A stretch of 64,000 bases of DNA from Paracentrotus lividus (Eukaryota > Echinodermata > Echinoidea > Camarodonta > Echinidae): positions 6,451,693-6,515,692 of the forward strand of contig CALNVZ010000649.1 of the NCBI GenBank assembly GCA_940671915.1, read 5' to 3'. Shown one piece after another: positions 63,701 through 64,000 of this stretch; position 1 is the first letter of the stretch, and the number at the start of each line of letters is the position of its first letter. A program made the translations under genes and the position numbers. The notes beneath the pieces are model-generated. The model saw only the letters and a program-made list of their open reading frames with translations. It was not told the origin of the DNA and did not search any database.

Positions 63701-63999
63701 TTGAGGGGGGGGGGGCATTTCTCGAAAGGCTTGAGAAATCCTCAAATTAGGGACCCATTCTGAGTTCTCTTGTTCCAATTTCCCTCTGGTGTGTTTTAAA
63801 TGCTTTTTGAAATCTTTTAACCTTCTGGTTTTCAAATGCTTTTGAACGCTTTCTTTTTTGCTTTGCTTTCCCGCCATTGACCCTTCCTTTGTGCTTTGCT
63901 TTTCTTTTGTTTTTGTTGCATGAACAGGTGGCCAACATGGAGGAGATCCGGGACGCCTTGCCCGAGTTCTGCCCTAATGAAAGCATCCTAGAACCTTGA
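12320..63999 (+). CDS. LAMC1: Laminin gamma chain gene (gamma-1 type), 3' part: 27 constitutive exons plus 4 alternative last exons
   Basis: Spliced gene for the gamma subunit of the laminin heterotrimer, a secreted basement-membrane protein. Laminins polymerise through the LN domains, bind nidogen through the gamma LE region, and bind integrins through the alpha LG domains together with the gamma C-terminus. Joining the exons gives about 1,458 residues plus a tail of 23-28: distal LN (1-144), LE1-4 and the start of LE5 (145-387), L4 (388-about 550), rest of LE5 and LE6-11 (to about 893), coiled coil (894-1458), tail. Vertebrate gamma-1 has about 1,600 residues, so roughly 130-150 are missing and should lie upstream of the window. 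Every GT/AG junction I checked restores frame and a conserved residue. Identity is from family recognition; the species is unknown. The exons are listed separately below. Confidence 0.95.
12622..14708 (+). other. Intron
   Basis: A 2.1-kb intron, gtaagt...ttcacag. It holds a fragment of the gagcaccgcc repeat near 12970-13012, C-runs near 12949 and 13432, and the palindromic element at 13921. Nothing else recognised. Confidence 0.9.
13921..14224. repeat. Palindromic element with ggtacc ends and a 39-base A run
   Basis: The left end ggtaccttcccaaaa and the right end ggggaaggtacc are inverted. An inner arm pair (gcggcccgctacgtgaacgccg with a mirrored cggcgttcatgcagccgggc) is also inverted. The A run at 14164-14202 sits inside the right part. 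Confidence 0.65.
14709..14839 (+). CDS. LAMC1: Laminin gamma exon 2: end of LN domain
   Basis: 131 nt starting at phase 0 after ttcacag and ending after two bases of an Arg codon before gtaagt. It encodes 43 residues, [20 protein letters not shown] through [11 protein letters not shown], closely following the vertebrate gamma-1 end of LN ([21 protein letters not shown]). The conserved [12 protein letters not shown] boundary between LN and LE1 falls exactly at the splice junction. The next exon in frame is at 22992. Confidence 0.97.
18121..18203 (+). mobile_element. tRNA-derived SINE-like sequence
   Basis: Contains a pol III A-box-like tggctcagtggatactag and a B-box-like ggttcaatccc at tRNA spacing, with a cat triplet in the anticodon-loop position. 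The acceptor stem does not pair well, so this is more likely a SINE head or decayed tRNA copy than a working tRNA gene. Confidence 0.5.
19031..19257. repeat. 'ggatccagg / cctggatcc' repeat unit
   Basis: Starts gcgcggatccagggagcc and ends attcctggatcctccactga, with poly-C and poly-A runs and a ttggctcgcccggtgtaa core. A similar unit with gctcgctcggtgtgatg lies at 21440-21618, and further gatc(c/t)gccactg ends occur at 21725-21885 and 60257-60411. This is a dispersed short family. Confidence 0.55.
19381..20378. mobile_element. Inverted-repeat element with 'atatagggtagatgtaggga' ends
   Basis: The left end atatagggtagatgtaggga and the right end tccctacatctaccctatat are inverted over about 27 bp. 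The interior carries several extra copies of tagggaat-(a/g)ccggac in both orientations (for example near 19410, 19798 and 20150). About 1.0 kb, non-coding. Confidence 0.65.
20640..21618. repeat. C-rich repeated stretch with 'gatccgccactg' unit
   Basis: Repeated phrases such as cattgagcc and poly-C/poly-G runs suggest nested fragments. The right part (21440-21618) resembles the unit at 19031. No coding frame is supported. Confidence 0.35.
21725..21885. repeat. Short foldback ending in ggatc-(t)gccact
   Basis: The left end tggcggatcaagg and the right end cctggatctgccactgc are inverted, and the interior halves are complementary around ggggacgcagcc / gcgtcccctgcgcccc. Confidence 0.55.
22876..22963 (+). 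pseudogene. Partial tandem duplicate of the LE1 exon, with its own acceptor
   Basis: Begins right after ttttctcag and encodes [22 protein letters not shown], nearly the same as the start of the true LE1 exon 116 bp downstream. Seven codons differ silently, one differs in residue (Tyr for Arg), and there is a six-base in-frame insertion (Val-Tyr). It then runs into intron sequence and a stop, so using this acceptor without further splicing would truncate the protein. A possible donor gtatgt lies at 22940, but the resulting 52-nt intron and wrong phase make its use unlikely. Confidence 0.8.
22992..23167 (+). CDS. LAMC1: Laminin gamma exon 3: LE1 module
   Basis: 176 nt after ttttctcag, ending one base into a codon before gtaagt. 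It encodes 58 residues forming the first laminin-type EGF-like module: [10 protein letters not shown] start, then [12 protein letters not shown] and [21 protein letters not shown]. The [11 protein letters not shown] motif is typical of LE1 in gamma and beta chains. The Arg at the LN/LE1 border is split across the intron. An upstream partial copy of this exon is at 22876. Confidence 0.97.
23702..23948. repeat. Inverted-repeat element with cggctgtcacaactcg ends
   Basis: The left end cggctgtcacaactcgccg is mirrored by gagttgtgaccgccg. The arms share further complementary blocks (for example tacaatgcatgtac and tgcattgtacatgcaac). Confidence 0.65.
24073..24519. mobile_element. Mariner-like MITE (TA-flanked, CAGT ends), copy A
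   Basis: Flanked by TA on both sides. The termini are CAGTCTGTGTCAAA and its reverse complement TTTGACACAGACTG, followed inward by atggtaca / tgtaccat. TA duplication with CAGT ends is the usual signature of Tc1/mariner-derived MITEs. 443 bp, non-coding. Confidence 0.7.
28226..28728. mobile_element. TTAA-flanked foldback MITE, copy 3
   Basis: Same ends and orientation as copy 1 (TTAAAGGGGAAGTTCACC...gaactttccctTTAA), same gtgacgtcac motifs in both halves. About 500 bp and non-coding. Confidence 0.8.
29080..29218. repeat. C run, A run and (AAT)/(AAATA) low-complexity tract
   Basis: cccccccccc followed by about 36 A, then AAT and AAATA repeats. No gene is present; the minus-strand frames are poly-Phe. 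Confidence 0.95.
30950..31510. repeat. Degenerate tandem repeat, period about 170 bp
   Basis: Related blocks around gccatgta-(c/t)t...ggagaagttgtcagtg occur near 30970, 31145, 31308 and 31479, with partly conserved flanks such as aagagatgct and ggatgtgatttct. The copies are strongly diverged; boundaries are approximate. Confidence 0.5.
32280..32640. repeat. Degenerate tandem repeat, period about 80-90 bp
   Basis: Blocks of the type ggatg-(t/c)gtt-(t)acgtttctac-(t/a)aaaa recur near 32305, 32390, 32480 and 32551, each followed by an A/T-rich segment containing agaacaag or similar. Confidence 0.45.
33340..33454 (+). CDS. Putative alternative first coding exon with signal peptide, inside the laminin intron
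   Basis: An ATG in good context (cgaaaATGG) opens a 38-codon frame: MELSDAVFR, hydrophobic core [10 protein letters not shown], then SARTAEA with a plausible cleavage before YW, then [12 protein letters not shown]. The frame is cut by a good donor, aaaa|gtacgt. A pyrimidine-rich acceptor (tattttttttccctag) at 33249 and an in-frame stop upstream suggest the exon could begin at 33250 with 5' UTR. The donor leaves one base of a codon, exactly the phase needed by the LE2 exon at 35478, and the join would read [13 protein letters not shown]. It could produce a secreted gamma chain lacking LN and LE1. Alternatively it belongs to an unrelated nested gene, or is chance. The sequence after the signal peptide is not recognised. 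Confidence 0.5.
34050..34122. repeat. (TTTA)n tract
   Basis: About 18 imperfect TTTA units followed by a run of nine G. Confidence 0.9.
34561..35288. mobile_element. Mariner-like foldback (TA-flanked, CAGT ends), copy B
   Basis: TA-flanked ends CAGTAAGTCCCAGAAAAAAT and the mirrored TTTTTTCTGGGATGCACTG. The inverted arms run over 150 bp and include tcactcatg, ctcttcaaa and gccaaacgac. 728 bp, no coding frame. The arms are diverged, so this is an old copy. Confidence 0.75.
35478..35666 (+). CDS. LAMC1: Laminin gamma exon 4: LE2 and start of LE3
   Basis: 189 nt, phase 1 at both ends (tttag|ga...accg|gtaagg). It encodes [17 protein letters not shown], an N-glycosylation sequon [34 protein letters not shown], then the first residues of LE3 (CNCDQTG). 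The pattern matches LE2 of gamma-1 (CDCNGRSQECYFD). This is also the first exon to which the orphan signal-peptide exon at 33340 could splice in frame. Confidence 0.97.
35667..36947 (+). other. Intron
   Basis: 1.3 kb, gtaagg...ccctgtag. Contains the inverted-repeat element at 35871-36283 and a T run near 36511. The rest is unremarkable AT-rich sequence. Confidence 0.9.
35871..36283. mobile_element. Foldback element with ggcccgaattcacaaa ends
   Basis: The left arm ggcccgaattcacaaaggtgg...ccatggatccgtgg is mirrored by ccgcggatccgtgggtttgg...ccacctttgtgaattcgggcc. Inner arms (aggtccaatatgaatgcgcg / cgcgcattcatattggacct) are also inverted. It shares outer motifs with the small palindrome at 1791. 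Confidence 0.8.
36948..37065 (+). CDS. LAMC1: Laminin gamma exon 5: LE3
   Basis: 118 nt (ctgtag|ga...gcag|gttagt), phase 1 to phase 2. Encodes [38 protein letters not shown] and a split Arg. It matches vertebrate [26 protein letters not shown] in order and spacing. Confidence 0.97.
37066..37538 (+). other. Intron
   Basis: 473 bp, gttagt...tgctccag. AT-rich; I see no feature in it. Confidence 0.9.
37539..37646 (+). CDS. LAMC1: Laminin gamma exon 6: LE4, first part
   Basis: 108 nt (ctccag|g...gac|gtaagt), phase 2 at both ends. Encodes [35 protein letters not shown] and a Thr split with the next exon. It corresponds to CSCDPSGSIDECNIETGRCVCKDNVEG in gamma-1. The usual first Cys position is Ser here, so LE4 starts S-C-E-C; I read this as the Arg-Ser before the CEC pair. 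Confidence 0.95.
37647..38276 (+). other. Intron
   Basis: 630 bp, gtaagt...tttcag. Contains a T run at 37837-37872; otherwise nothing recognised. Confidence 0.9.
38277..38413 (+). CDS. LAMC1: Laminin gamma exon 7: end of LE4 and first part of LE5
   Basis: 137 nt (tttcag|c...acag|gtaaat). Encodes [18 protein letters not shown] (LE4 end), then [18 protein letters not shown] and [10 protein letters not shown], the first loop of LE5 before the L4 insertion. It matches vertebrate CFCFGHSSVCTNAVGYSVYSI. Two decayed tandem copies of its 3' half follow in the intron (38515 and 38673). Confidence 0.97.
38515..38584 (+). pseudogene. Decayed tandem copy 1 of the exon 7 3' half
   Basis: ttgcttttgttatgtcaatc...ggttacatagattctgac aligns to the exon segment ttgcttctgtcatggtcact...ttgcttacattgaatctgac, followed by a donor-like aggtaaaac. 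The reading frame and the Cys codons are lost. Confidence 0.65.
38673..38739 (+). pseudogene. Decayed tandem copy 2 of the exon 7 3' half
   Basis: ttgcttttgtcatggtaaat...gggtatgaagttgcttacattgaatctgg still encodes [12 protein letters not shown] against [13 protein letters not shown] in the exon. The Cys residues and the donor are gone. The preceding flank gatgcacttgggactatattac matches the flank of copy 1 (ggtgcacttgggactgtgttac). Confidence 0.7.
39076..39198 (+). CDS. LAMC1: Laminin gamma exon 8: start of L4 (domain IV)
   Basis: 123 nt (ttgtag|gt...ccag|gtatgt), phase 1 at both ends. Encodes [40 protein letters not shown] and split Gly/Asp. Corresponds to gamma-1 DGWRAEQRDGSEASLEWSSERQDIAV...PRYFIAPAKF. 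L4 is the globular domain inserted in LE5. Confidence 0.96.
39199..39983 (+). other. Intron
   Basis: 785 bp, gtatgt...aacattag. AT-rich with a C run near 39354; nothing else seen. Confidence 0.9.
39984..40173 (+). CDS. LAMC1: Laminin gamma exon 9: L4, middle
   Basis: 190 nt (cattag|at...tcaa|gtatgt), phase 1 to 2. Encodes [36 protein letters not shown] and [19 protein letters not shown]. Matches the gamma-1 L4 core KFLGKQVLSYGQNLSFSFRV...LSAEDLVLEGAG. Confidence 0.97.
40174..40563 (+). other. Intron
   Basis: 390 bp, gtatgt...cattgcag. No feature seen beyond short A-rich runs. Confidence 0.9.
40564..40676 (+). CDS. LAMC1: Laminin gamma exon 10: L4, later part
   Basis: 113 nt (ttgcag|a...agag|gttagt), phase 2 to 1. 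Encodes [20 protein letters not shown] and [17 protein letters not shown], with an N-glycosylation sequon NLT. Matches gamma-1 FEFQKLLNNLTSIKIRGTYSER almost position for position. Confidence 0.97.
40677..41095 (+). other. Intron starting with a tgacct repeat array
   Basis: 419 bp, gttagt...cttccag. The array at 40681-40755 begins immediately after the donor. The rest is AT-rich. Confidence 0.9.
40681..40755. repeat. 12-bp tandem array rich in TGACCT half-sites
   Basis: About six imperfect units of gtgaccttcagg (variants gcttgaccttca, gtgaccctcagg). Each carries TGACC(T/C), the complement of the AGGTCA nuclear-receptor half-site. The spacing is a regular 12 bp. Any regulatory role is speculative. 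Confidence 0.8.
41096..41326 (+). CDS. LAMC1: Laminin gamma exon 11: end of L4, rest of LE5, start of LE6
   Basis: 231 nt (ttccag|gt...actg|gtaaga), phase 1 at both ends. Encodes [60 protein letters not shown], then LE6 start [15 protein letters not shown]. Matches gamma-1 AGYLDDVTLASA...[21 protein letters not shown]. Confidence 0.97.
41327..41894 (+). other. Intron
   Basis: 568 bp, gtaaga...tctaacag. No feature recognised. Confidence 0.9.
41895..42080 (+). CDS. LAMC1: Laminin gamma exon 12: LE6 and first part of LE7
   Basis: 186 nt (taacag|gt...attg|gtaagt), phase 1 at both ends. Encodes [34 protein letters not shown], then LE7: [28 protein letters not shown]. Matches gamma-1 [15 protein letters not shown]...EVVCTNCPTGTTG. 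Confidence 0.97.
42440..42500 (-). repeat. tRNA-like fragment, decayed
   Basis: On the minus strand, tagcttagtcgatagagcac resembles a D-arm with A box, and cctgtctagtaatcagg resembles an anticodon arm. The T-arm is not recognisable, so this is a tRNA relic or SINE piece rather than a tRNA gene. Confidence 0.4.
42680..42841. repeat. Palindromic element, 'gttgc(g/a)taaag' family, copy 2
   Basis: The left end ggggttctgttgcataaaga and the right end tctttatgtaatggggccc are inverted. The centre gctcaacagccaatcaaagt matches the centre of copy 1 at 3446-3645. Confidence 0.7.
42901..43030 (+). CDS. LAMC1: Laminin gamma exon 13: end of LE7 and nidogen-binding loop of LE8
   Basis: 130 nt (ttcaag|gt...acag|gtgaga), phase 1 to 2. 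Encodes [26 protein letters not shown], then [16 protein letters not shown]. The heptapeptide NIDPNAV is the high-affinity nidogen-binding site in vertebrate gamma-1 LE module III-4 and is unchanged here, so this chain should bind nidogen. That function is inferred from the family. Confidence 0.98.
43320..43435 (+). CDS. LAMC1: Laminin gamma exon 14: rest of LE8
   Basis: 116 nt (atttag|g...aac|gtgagt), phase 2 to 1. Encodes [38 protein letters not shown] and a split Pro. Matches gamma-1 [29 protein letters not shown]. The 289-bp intron before it (43031-43319) is plain AT-rich sequence. Confidence 0.97.
43436..44113 (+). other. Intron
   Basis: 678 bp, gtgagt...catccag. Has a G run near 43455; a weak duplication around gaatt(g)tagaatttcttgataaaatgc occurs near 43794 and 43930. 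Nothing else seen. Confidence 0.85.
44114..44404 (+). CDS. LAMC1: Laminin gamma exon 15: LE9 and LE10
   Basis: 291 nt (atccag|cc...accg|gtgagt), phase 1 at both ends, the largest exon of the LE region apart from the LN exon. Encodes LE9 ([42 protein letters not shown]) and LE10 ([40 protein letters not shown]). All eight Cys of each module are present. Confidence 0.97.
44405..44885 (+). other. Intron
   Basis: 481 bp, gtgagt...actgtag. AT-rich, no feature seen. Confidence 0.9.
44886..45023 (+). CDS. LAMC1: Laminin gamma exon 16: LE11
   Basis: 138 nt (ctgtag|ca...tcc|gtaagt), phase 1 at both ends. Encodes [45 protein letters not shown], with a glycosylation sequon NCT. Last LE module before the coiled coil. 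The following intron is 293 bp with nothing notable. Confidence 0.97.
45317..45508 (+). CDS. LAMC1: Laminin gamma exon 17: start of the coiled coil
   Basis: 192 nt (atacag|ct...accg|gtaagg), phase 1 at both ends. Encodes [20 protein letters not shown], the CPxCY motif that carries the cysteines linking the three chains at the top of the long arm, followed by heptad-rich sequence with two glycosylation sequons (NDT, NQT). Matches vertebrate QECPACYRLVKDKVADHRVKL. Confidence 0.97.
45509..45939 (+). other. Intron with a GAT microsatellite
   Basis: 431 bp, gtaagg...ctttcag. Mostly the trinucleotide array at 45637-45760 plus a short (TTCC)n at 45839-45857. Confidence 0.9.
45637..45760. repeat. 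(GAT)n / (GGT)n microsatellite
   Basis: About 30 GAT units passing into GGT units. The poly-Met, poly-Val and poly-His frames it creates are artefacts. Confidence 0.95.
45940..46068 (+). CDS. LAMC1: Laminin gamma exon 18: coiled coil
   Basis: 129 nt (tttcag|ct...caag|gtcagt), phase 1 at both ends. Encodes [42 protein letters not shown], regular heptads. The donor gtcagt is weaker than most in this gene. Confidence 0.95.
46069..46476 (+). other. Intron with an interspersed repeat
   Basis: 408 bp. Positions about 46074-46280 (caacctcgcttatatggcc...gaaagacattatgaatattt) are an inverted copy of the repeat at 52550-52730 in intron 24. Confidence 0.8.
46477..46657 (+). CDS. LAMC1: Laminin gamma exon 19: coiled coil
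   Basis: 181 nt (tgtcag|ac...gataa|gtaagt), phase 1 to 2. Encodes [59 protein letters not shown]; sequon NMS. Frame continuity with exon 20 gives ADN-HTQLA. Confidence 0.96.
46705..46930 (+). mobile_element. Non-LTR retrotransposon (LINE) fragment, frameshifted
   Basis: Two frames read [21 protein letters not shown] and then [16 protein letters not shown]...[15 protein letters not shown]. This is the typical C-terminal end of a LINE reverse-transcriptase ORF (G-K-R-x-R-G-R-Q-x-x-R-W). A one-base frameshift near 46770 separates the halves, and nothing upstream resembles the polymerase core, so it is dead. Confidence 0.7.
47114..47348. mobile_element. Inverted-repeat element enclosing telomere-like repeats
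   Basis: The arms ggggtataacacaaagactt...aaaagttacgattgatt and the mirrored aatcaatcgtaacttttaat...aagtctttgtgttacacccc are about 55 bp long and nearly perfect. The centre holds cctaaccctagccctaaccc. Non-coding. Confidence 0.75.
47908..48121. repeat. Foldback with ggtgtttcac / gtgaaacac ends
   Basis: The left end gggtggtgtttcactaagtc is mirrored by acttggtgaaacacagccc, and the inner arms share acgaacg-(a/t)ctgg in both orientations. A different element with similar outer ends is at 57459. Confidence 0.65.
48182..48316 (+). CDS. LAMC1: Laminin gamma exon 20: coiled coil
   Basis: 135 nt (tgtgcag|t...gcaa|gtgagt), phase 2 at both ends. Encodes [44 protein letters not shown]; the junction creates sequon NHT. 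Two further copies of its last 54 nt, with donor, follow in the intron (48566, 48849). Confidence 0.96.
48566..48619 (+). pseudogene. Tandem copy 1 of the exon 20 3' end
   Basis: Still open: [16 protein letters not shown], with two silent changes and one Arg-to-Cys change relative to the exon, followed by an intact donor aa|gtgagt and the same gatgatgatgg...gaagatgat flank. It has no pyrimidine tract upstream, only gatgatgagcag, so use as an exon is doubtful. Confidence 0.75.
48849..48903 (+). pseudogene. Tandem copy 2 of the exon 20 3' end
   Basis: agaacagcggtaccggttga... matches the exon but carries an in-frame TGA and other changes. The donor caa|gtgagt is kept. Confidence 0.75.
49400..49574 (+). 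CDS. LAMC1: Laminin gamma exon 21: coiled coil
   Basis: 175 nt (aaacag|c...aga|gtaagt), phase 2 to 0. Encodes [58 protein letters not shown]; the SPID segment matches LSPLDSETLENEANNIK of vertebrate gamma-1. The Cys in ADECYD lies inside the coiled coil. Confidence 0.97.
49575..50237 (+). other. Intron
   Basis: 663 bp, gtaagt...tttgcag. Contains the inverted repeat 49744-49929 (cgccttctccaattaaaagg / ccttttgattggagaagatgcg, with tcagtttcccgcg / cgcgggaaactga). Nothing else seen. Confidence 0.85.
50238..50360 (+). CDS. LAMC1: Laminin gamma exon 22: coiled coil
   Basis: 123 nt, phase 0 at both ends (ttgcag|gcg...gag aag|gtcaga). Encodes [41 protein letters not shown]. The donor gtcaga is weak, but the next exon continues in frame with matching gamma-1 sequence (LLARADAAKALAEEAAKKG). 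Confidence 0.94.
50361..51146 (+). other. Intron
   Basis: 786 bp, gtcaga...ctgtttag. Contains a direct duplication: gtctttgagcaggatttctctg-(t)gggaac near 50625 and again near 50755, followed by ggttgcaatagggttgtatgtta-type motifs. Confidence 0.85.
51147..51261 (+). CDS. LAMC1: Laminin gamma exon 23: coiled coil
   Basis: 115 nt (gtttag|ttg...caag|gtgagc), phase 0 to 1. Encodes [38 protein letters not shown], close to vertebrate LLARADAAKALAEEAAKKGRDTLQEANDIL. Confidence 0.97.
51262..51790 (+). other. Intron
   Basis: 529 bp, gtgagc...ttcatcag. A segment gcacgaatt-(a/t)a-(a)gaacctgtg is loosely repeated at 51341 and 51430; nothing else seen. Confidence 0.85.
51791..51990 (+). CDS. LAMC1: Laminin gamma exon 24: coiled coil
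   Basis: 200 nt (catcag|ga...gag|gtagct), phase 1 to 0. Encodes [66 protein letters not shown]. Three glycosylation sequons (NVT, NAS, NAT). Matches DFDRRVNDNKTAAEEALRKIP of gamma-1. The donor gtagct is weak. Confidence 0.95.
52006..52730. mobile_element. 'ctccaaccttgcttatccggcc' foldback, interrupted
   Basis: The left end actccaaccttgcttatccg is mirrored by tataagcgaggtcaaactg. The right half matches, in inverse orientation, the repeat at 46074-46280. It is interrupted by the element at 52102-52511. Confidence 0.6.
52102..52511. mobile_element. Inverted-repeat element with 'cacactgtgcgatttgctgc' ends
   Basis: Left arm taagcccgcctcacactgtg then cgatttgctgcgatgcgat; the right arm is its reverse complement ending gtgagacgggctttat. 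410 bp, non-coding. Confidence 0.8.
53662..53820 (+). CDS. LAMC1: Laminin gamma exon 25: coiled coil
   Basis: 159 nt, phase 0 at both ends (tttctag|gct...acg|gtaact). Encodes [53 protein letters not shown]. Confidence 0.95.
53821..54402 (+). other. Intron
   Basis: 582 bp, gtaact...ttttcacag. A C run near 54010 and a CT-rich stretch 54080-54250; no gene. Confidence 0.9.
54403..54502 (+). CDS. LAMC1: Laminin gamma exon 26: coiled coil
   Basis: 100 nt (tcacag|gct...ttag|gtaagt), phase 0 to 1. Encodes [33 protein letters not shown], matching vertebrate NARKAKNSVTSLLSIINDLLEQL in place. Confidence 0.96.
54508..54825. mobile_element. TTAA foldback MITE, copy 4, truncated
   Basis: Starts ttaaacgggaagttcacctgg and follows copy 1 through gtgacgtcacgtgtgagctg and tttatcaagaaccatgaaaa, then ends without a right terminal repeat. 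It fills almost the whole 353-bp intron 54503-54855 between exons 26 and 27, five bases from the donor. Confidence 0.75.
54856..55040 (+). CDS. LAMC1: Laminin gamma exon 27: last constitutive coiled-coil exon
   Basis: 185 nt (cctcag|at...gcagag|gtaagg), phase 1 to 0. Encodes [61 protein letters not shown]. Matches vertebrate VDLNKLNEIEGSL...YNRDIAEIIKDI. The strong donor leaves phase 0, which all four terminal exons require. Confidence 0.97.
55041..56351 (+). other. Intron before alternative tail A
   Basis: 1.3 kb, gtaagg...ttatccacag. AT-rich; I see no repeat element or exon-like sequence in it. Confidence 0.9.
56352..56426 (+). CDS. LAMC1: Alternative terminal exon [16 protein letters not shown]... 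tail
   Basis: Acceptor tatccacag, phase 0, 24 residues and a [18 protein letters not shown] then PFPNKLEPV. It aligns to the vertebrate gamma-1 end IHNLEDIKKTLPTGC-FNTPSIEKP. The Cys that pairs with the beta chain is present, and the Glu is both seven residues after it and third from the C-terminus, as in gamma-1. It differs from the other three tails in lacking the charged E-x-x-R-D segment. Candidate AATAAA at 56864 and 57311. Confidence 0.9.
   Translation, partial: VASLSLIADTLPDFCPFPNKLEPV
56664..57055. repeat. Inverted-repeat element with ggtgctgctttacta / tagtaaagcaccgcc ends
   Basis: The left end aggtggtgctgctttactag is mirrored by cctagtaaagcaccgcc. It contains further gctcgagctga and agctgacttcttg motifs of the family seen at 861-1260. 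Confidence 0.6.
57141..57279. repeat. Short foldback with ggggcatttcatcaaa ends
   Basis: ggggggcatttcatcaaagg on the left and catttgatgaaatgccctcc on the right are inverted; the inner arms share ccgacaa / ttgtc segments. 139 bp. Confidence 0.8.
57459..57682. repeat. Foldback with gggtgtttcacaaagagtta ends
   Basis: The left end ggtgtttcacaaagagttaa and the right end ttaataactctttgtgaaacaccc type sequence (57646-57668) are inverted, followed by a C run. About 220 bp. Confidence 0.8.
57968..58054 (+). CDS. LAMC1: Alternative terminal exon [16 protein letters not shown]... tail
   Basis: Acceptor ttgcatgtttag, phase 0, 28 residues and [18 protein letters not shown] then [13 protein letters not shown]. 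Closest of the four to vertebrate NLEDIKKTLP. Cys is kept and Glu is again seven residues after it, preceded by Ile, but six residues (TPAVRP, with an Arg) follow the Glu instead of two. ATTAAA at 58196 could serve polyadenylation. Confidence 0.9.
   Translation: MLNLEQIRDTLPNFCPRVLGIETPAVRP
60257..60411. repeat. 'agtggcagatccagg / cctgggtccgccact' foldback
   Basis: Inverted ends agtggcagatccagg and cctgggtccgccact, with C-rich interior. Same family as the pieces at 19031, 21440 and 21725. Confidence 0.7.
60730..60812. repeat. (AG)n microsatellite
   Basis: Runs of GAGAGA with short A tracts and one ggcag interruption. Confidence 0.95.
61752..61838 (+). CDS. LAMC1: Alternative terminal exon [16 protein letters not shown]... 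tail
   Basis: Very strong pyrimidine tract then cactag, phase 0, 28 residues and [18 protein letters not shown] then [13 protein letters not shown]. Cys is kept; Glu is seven residues after it, preceded by Leu and followed by a second Glu and PPAAP. AATAAA at 61959, about 120 bp after the stop, makes this exon complete with its own polyadenylation signal. Confidence 0.92.
   Translation, partial: VASLEAVRDSLPNFCPNIVRLEEPPAAP
61839..63927 (+). other. 3' UTR of tail C and intron before tail D
   Basis: AATAAA at 61959-61964. Otherwise AT-rich with C/G runs at 62969-62989 and 63681-63715. No coding sequence or repeat element was recognised with confidence. Confidence 0.8.
61959..61964 (+). promoter_or_regulatory. 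Putative polyadenylation signal AATAAA for tail C
   Basis: Canonical hexamer 120 bp downstream of the tail C stop, in cataaaataaaaacc. Confidence 0.5.
63928..63999 (+). CDS. LAMC1: Alternative terminal exon [16 protein letters not shown]... tail
   Basis: Acceptor gcatgaacag, phase 0, 23 residues and [18 protein letters not shown] then PNESILEP. Cys kept; Glu seven residues after it, preceded by Leu, with only one residue (Pro) after the Glu. It is the shortest tail. The stop codon is one base from the window end, so its UTR and any further tail exons lie outside. Confidence 0.93.
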   Translation: MANMEEIRDALPEFCPNESILEP

Positions 64000-64000
64000 G

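Overview
The window is eukaryotic DNA: AT-rich, full of inverted-repeat elements, mono- and trinucleotide runs and long introns, with short GC-richer coding islands bounded by GT...AG. Frequent motifs such as taggcctac and tacatgta, together with the protein sequence, suggest an echinoderm, most likely a sea urchin. This assignment is inference.

The whole window is covered by one plus-strand gene encoding a laminin gamma chain of the gamma-1 type. Reading joins an exon at 12320 to exons running to the last base pair of the window. Every splice junction preserves frame, giving about 1,458 residues plus one of four short C-terminal tails. Domain order is: distal part of the LN domain (12320-14839), LE1-LE4 and the first part of LE5 (22992-38413), an L4 domain inserted in LE5 (39076-41326), LE6-LE11 (41281-45023, with an NIDPNAV nidogen-binding loop in LE8), the long coiled coil (45317-55040) and the tail. 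The signal peptide and first part of LN of the full-length chain are not visible and should lie upstream of position 1.

Two features stand out. First, the last coding exon exists in four versions (56352, 57968, 61752, 63928). Each has its own acceptor, the same phase and its own stop, and each encodes a tail with the invariant Cys and a Glu exactly seven residues after it. In vertebrate gamma-1 this Cys bonds to the beta chain and this Glu is needed for integrin binding. The sequence after the Glu differs in length and charge, so alternative last exons could give laminins with different integrin affinity. Second, inside the 12-kb intron after LE1 there is an orphan exon (33340-33454) with an ATG, a convincing signal peptide and a donor. 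It is phase-compatible with the next laminin exon, so it could start a short secreted isoform without LN and LE1.

Three internal exons have partial tandem copies next to them: LE1, LE4/LE5 and one coiled-coil exon. The duplications behind the four terminal exons are therefore part of a pattern at this locus.

Layout: 1-12319 intron or 5' region with many foldback elements; 12320-23167 LN and LE1 exons in long introns; 23168-35477 a 12-kb intron with the orphan signal-peptide exon; 35478-55040 densely spaced exons for LE2 through the coiled coil; 55041-64000 alternative terminal exons. I found no CRISPR array, no intact transposase or reverse transcriptase, and no second complete gene on either strand.
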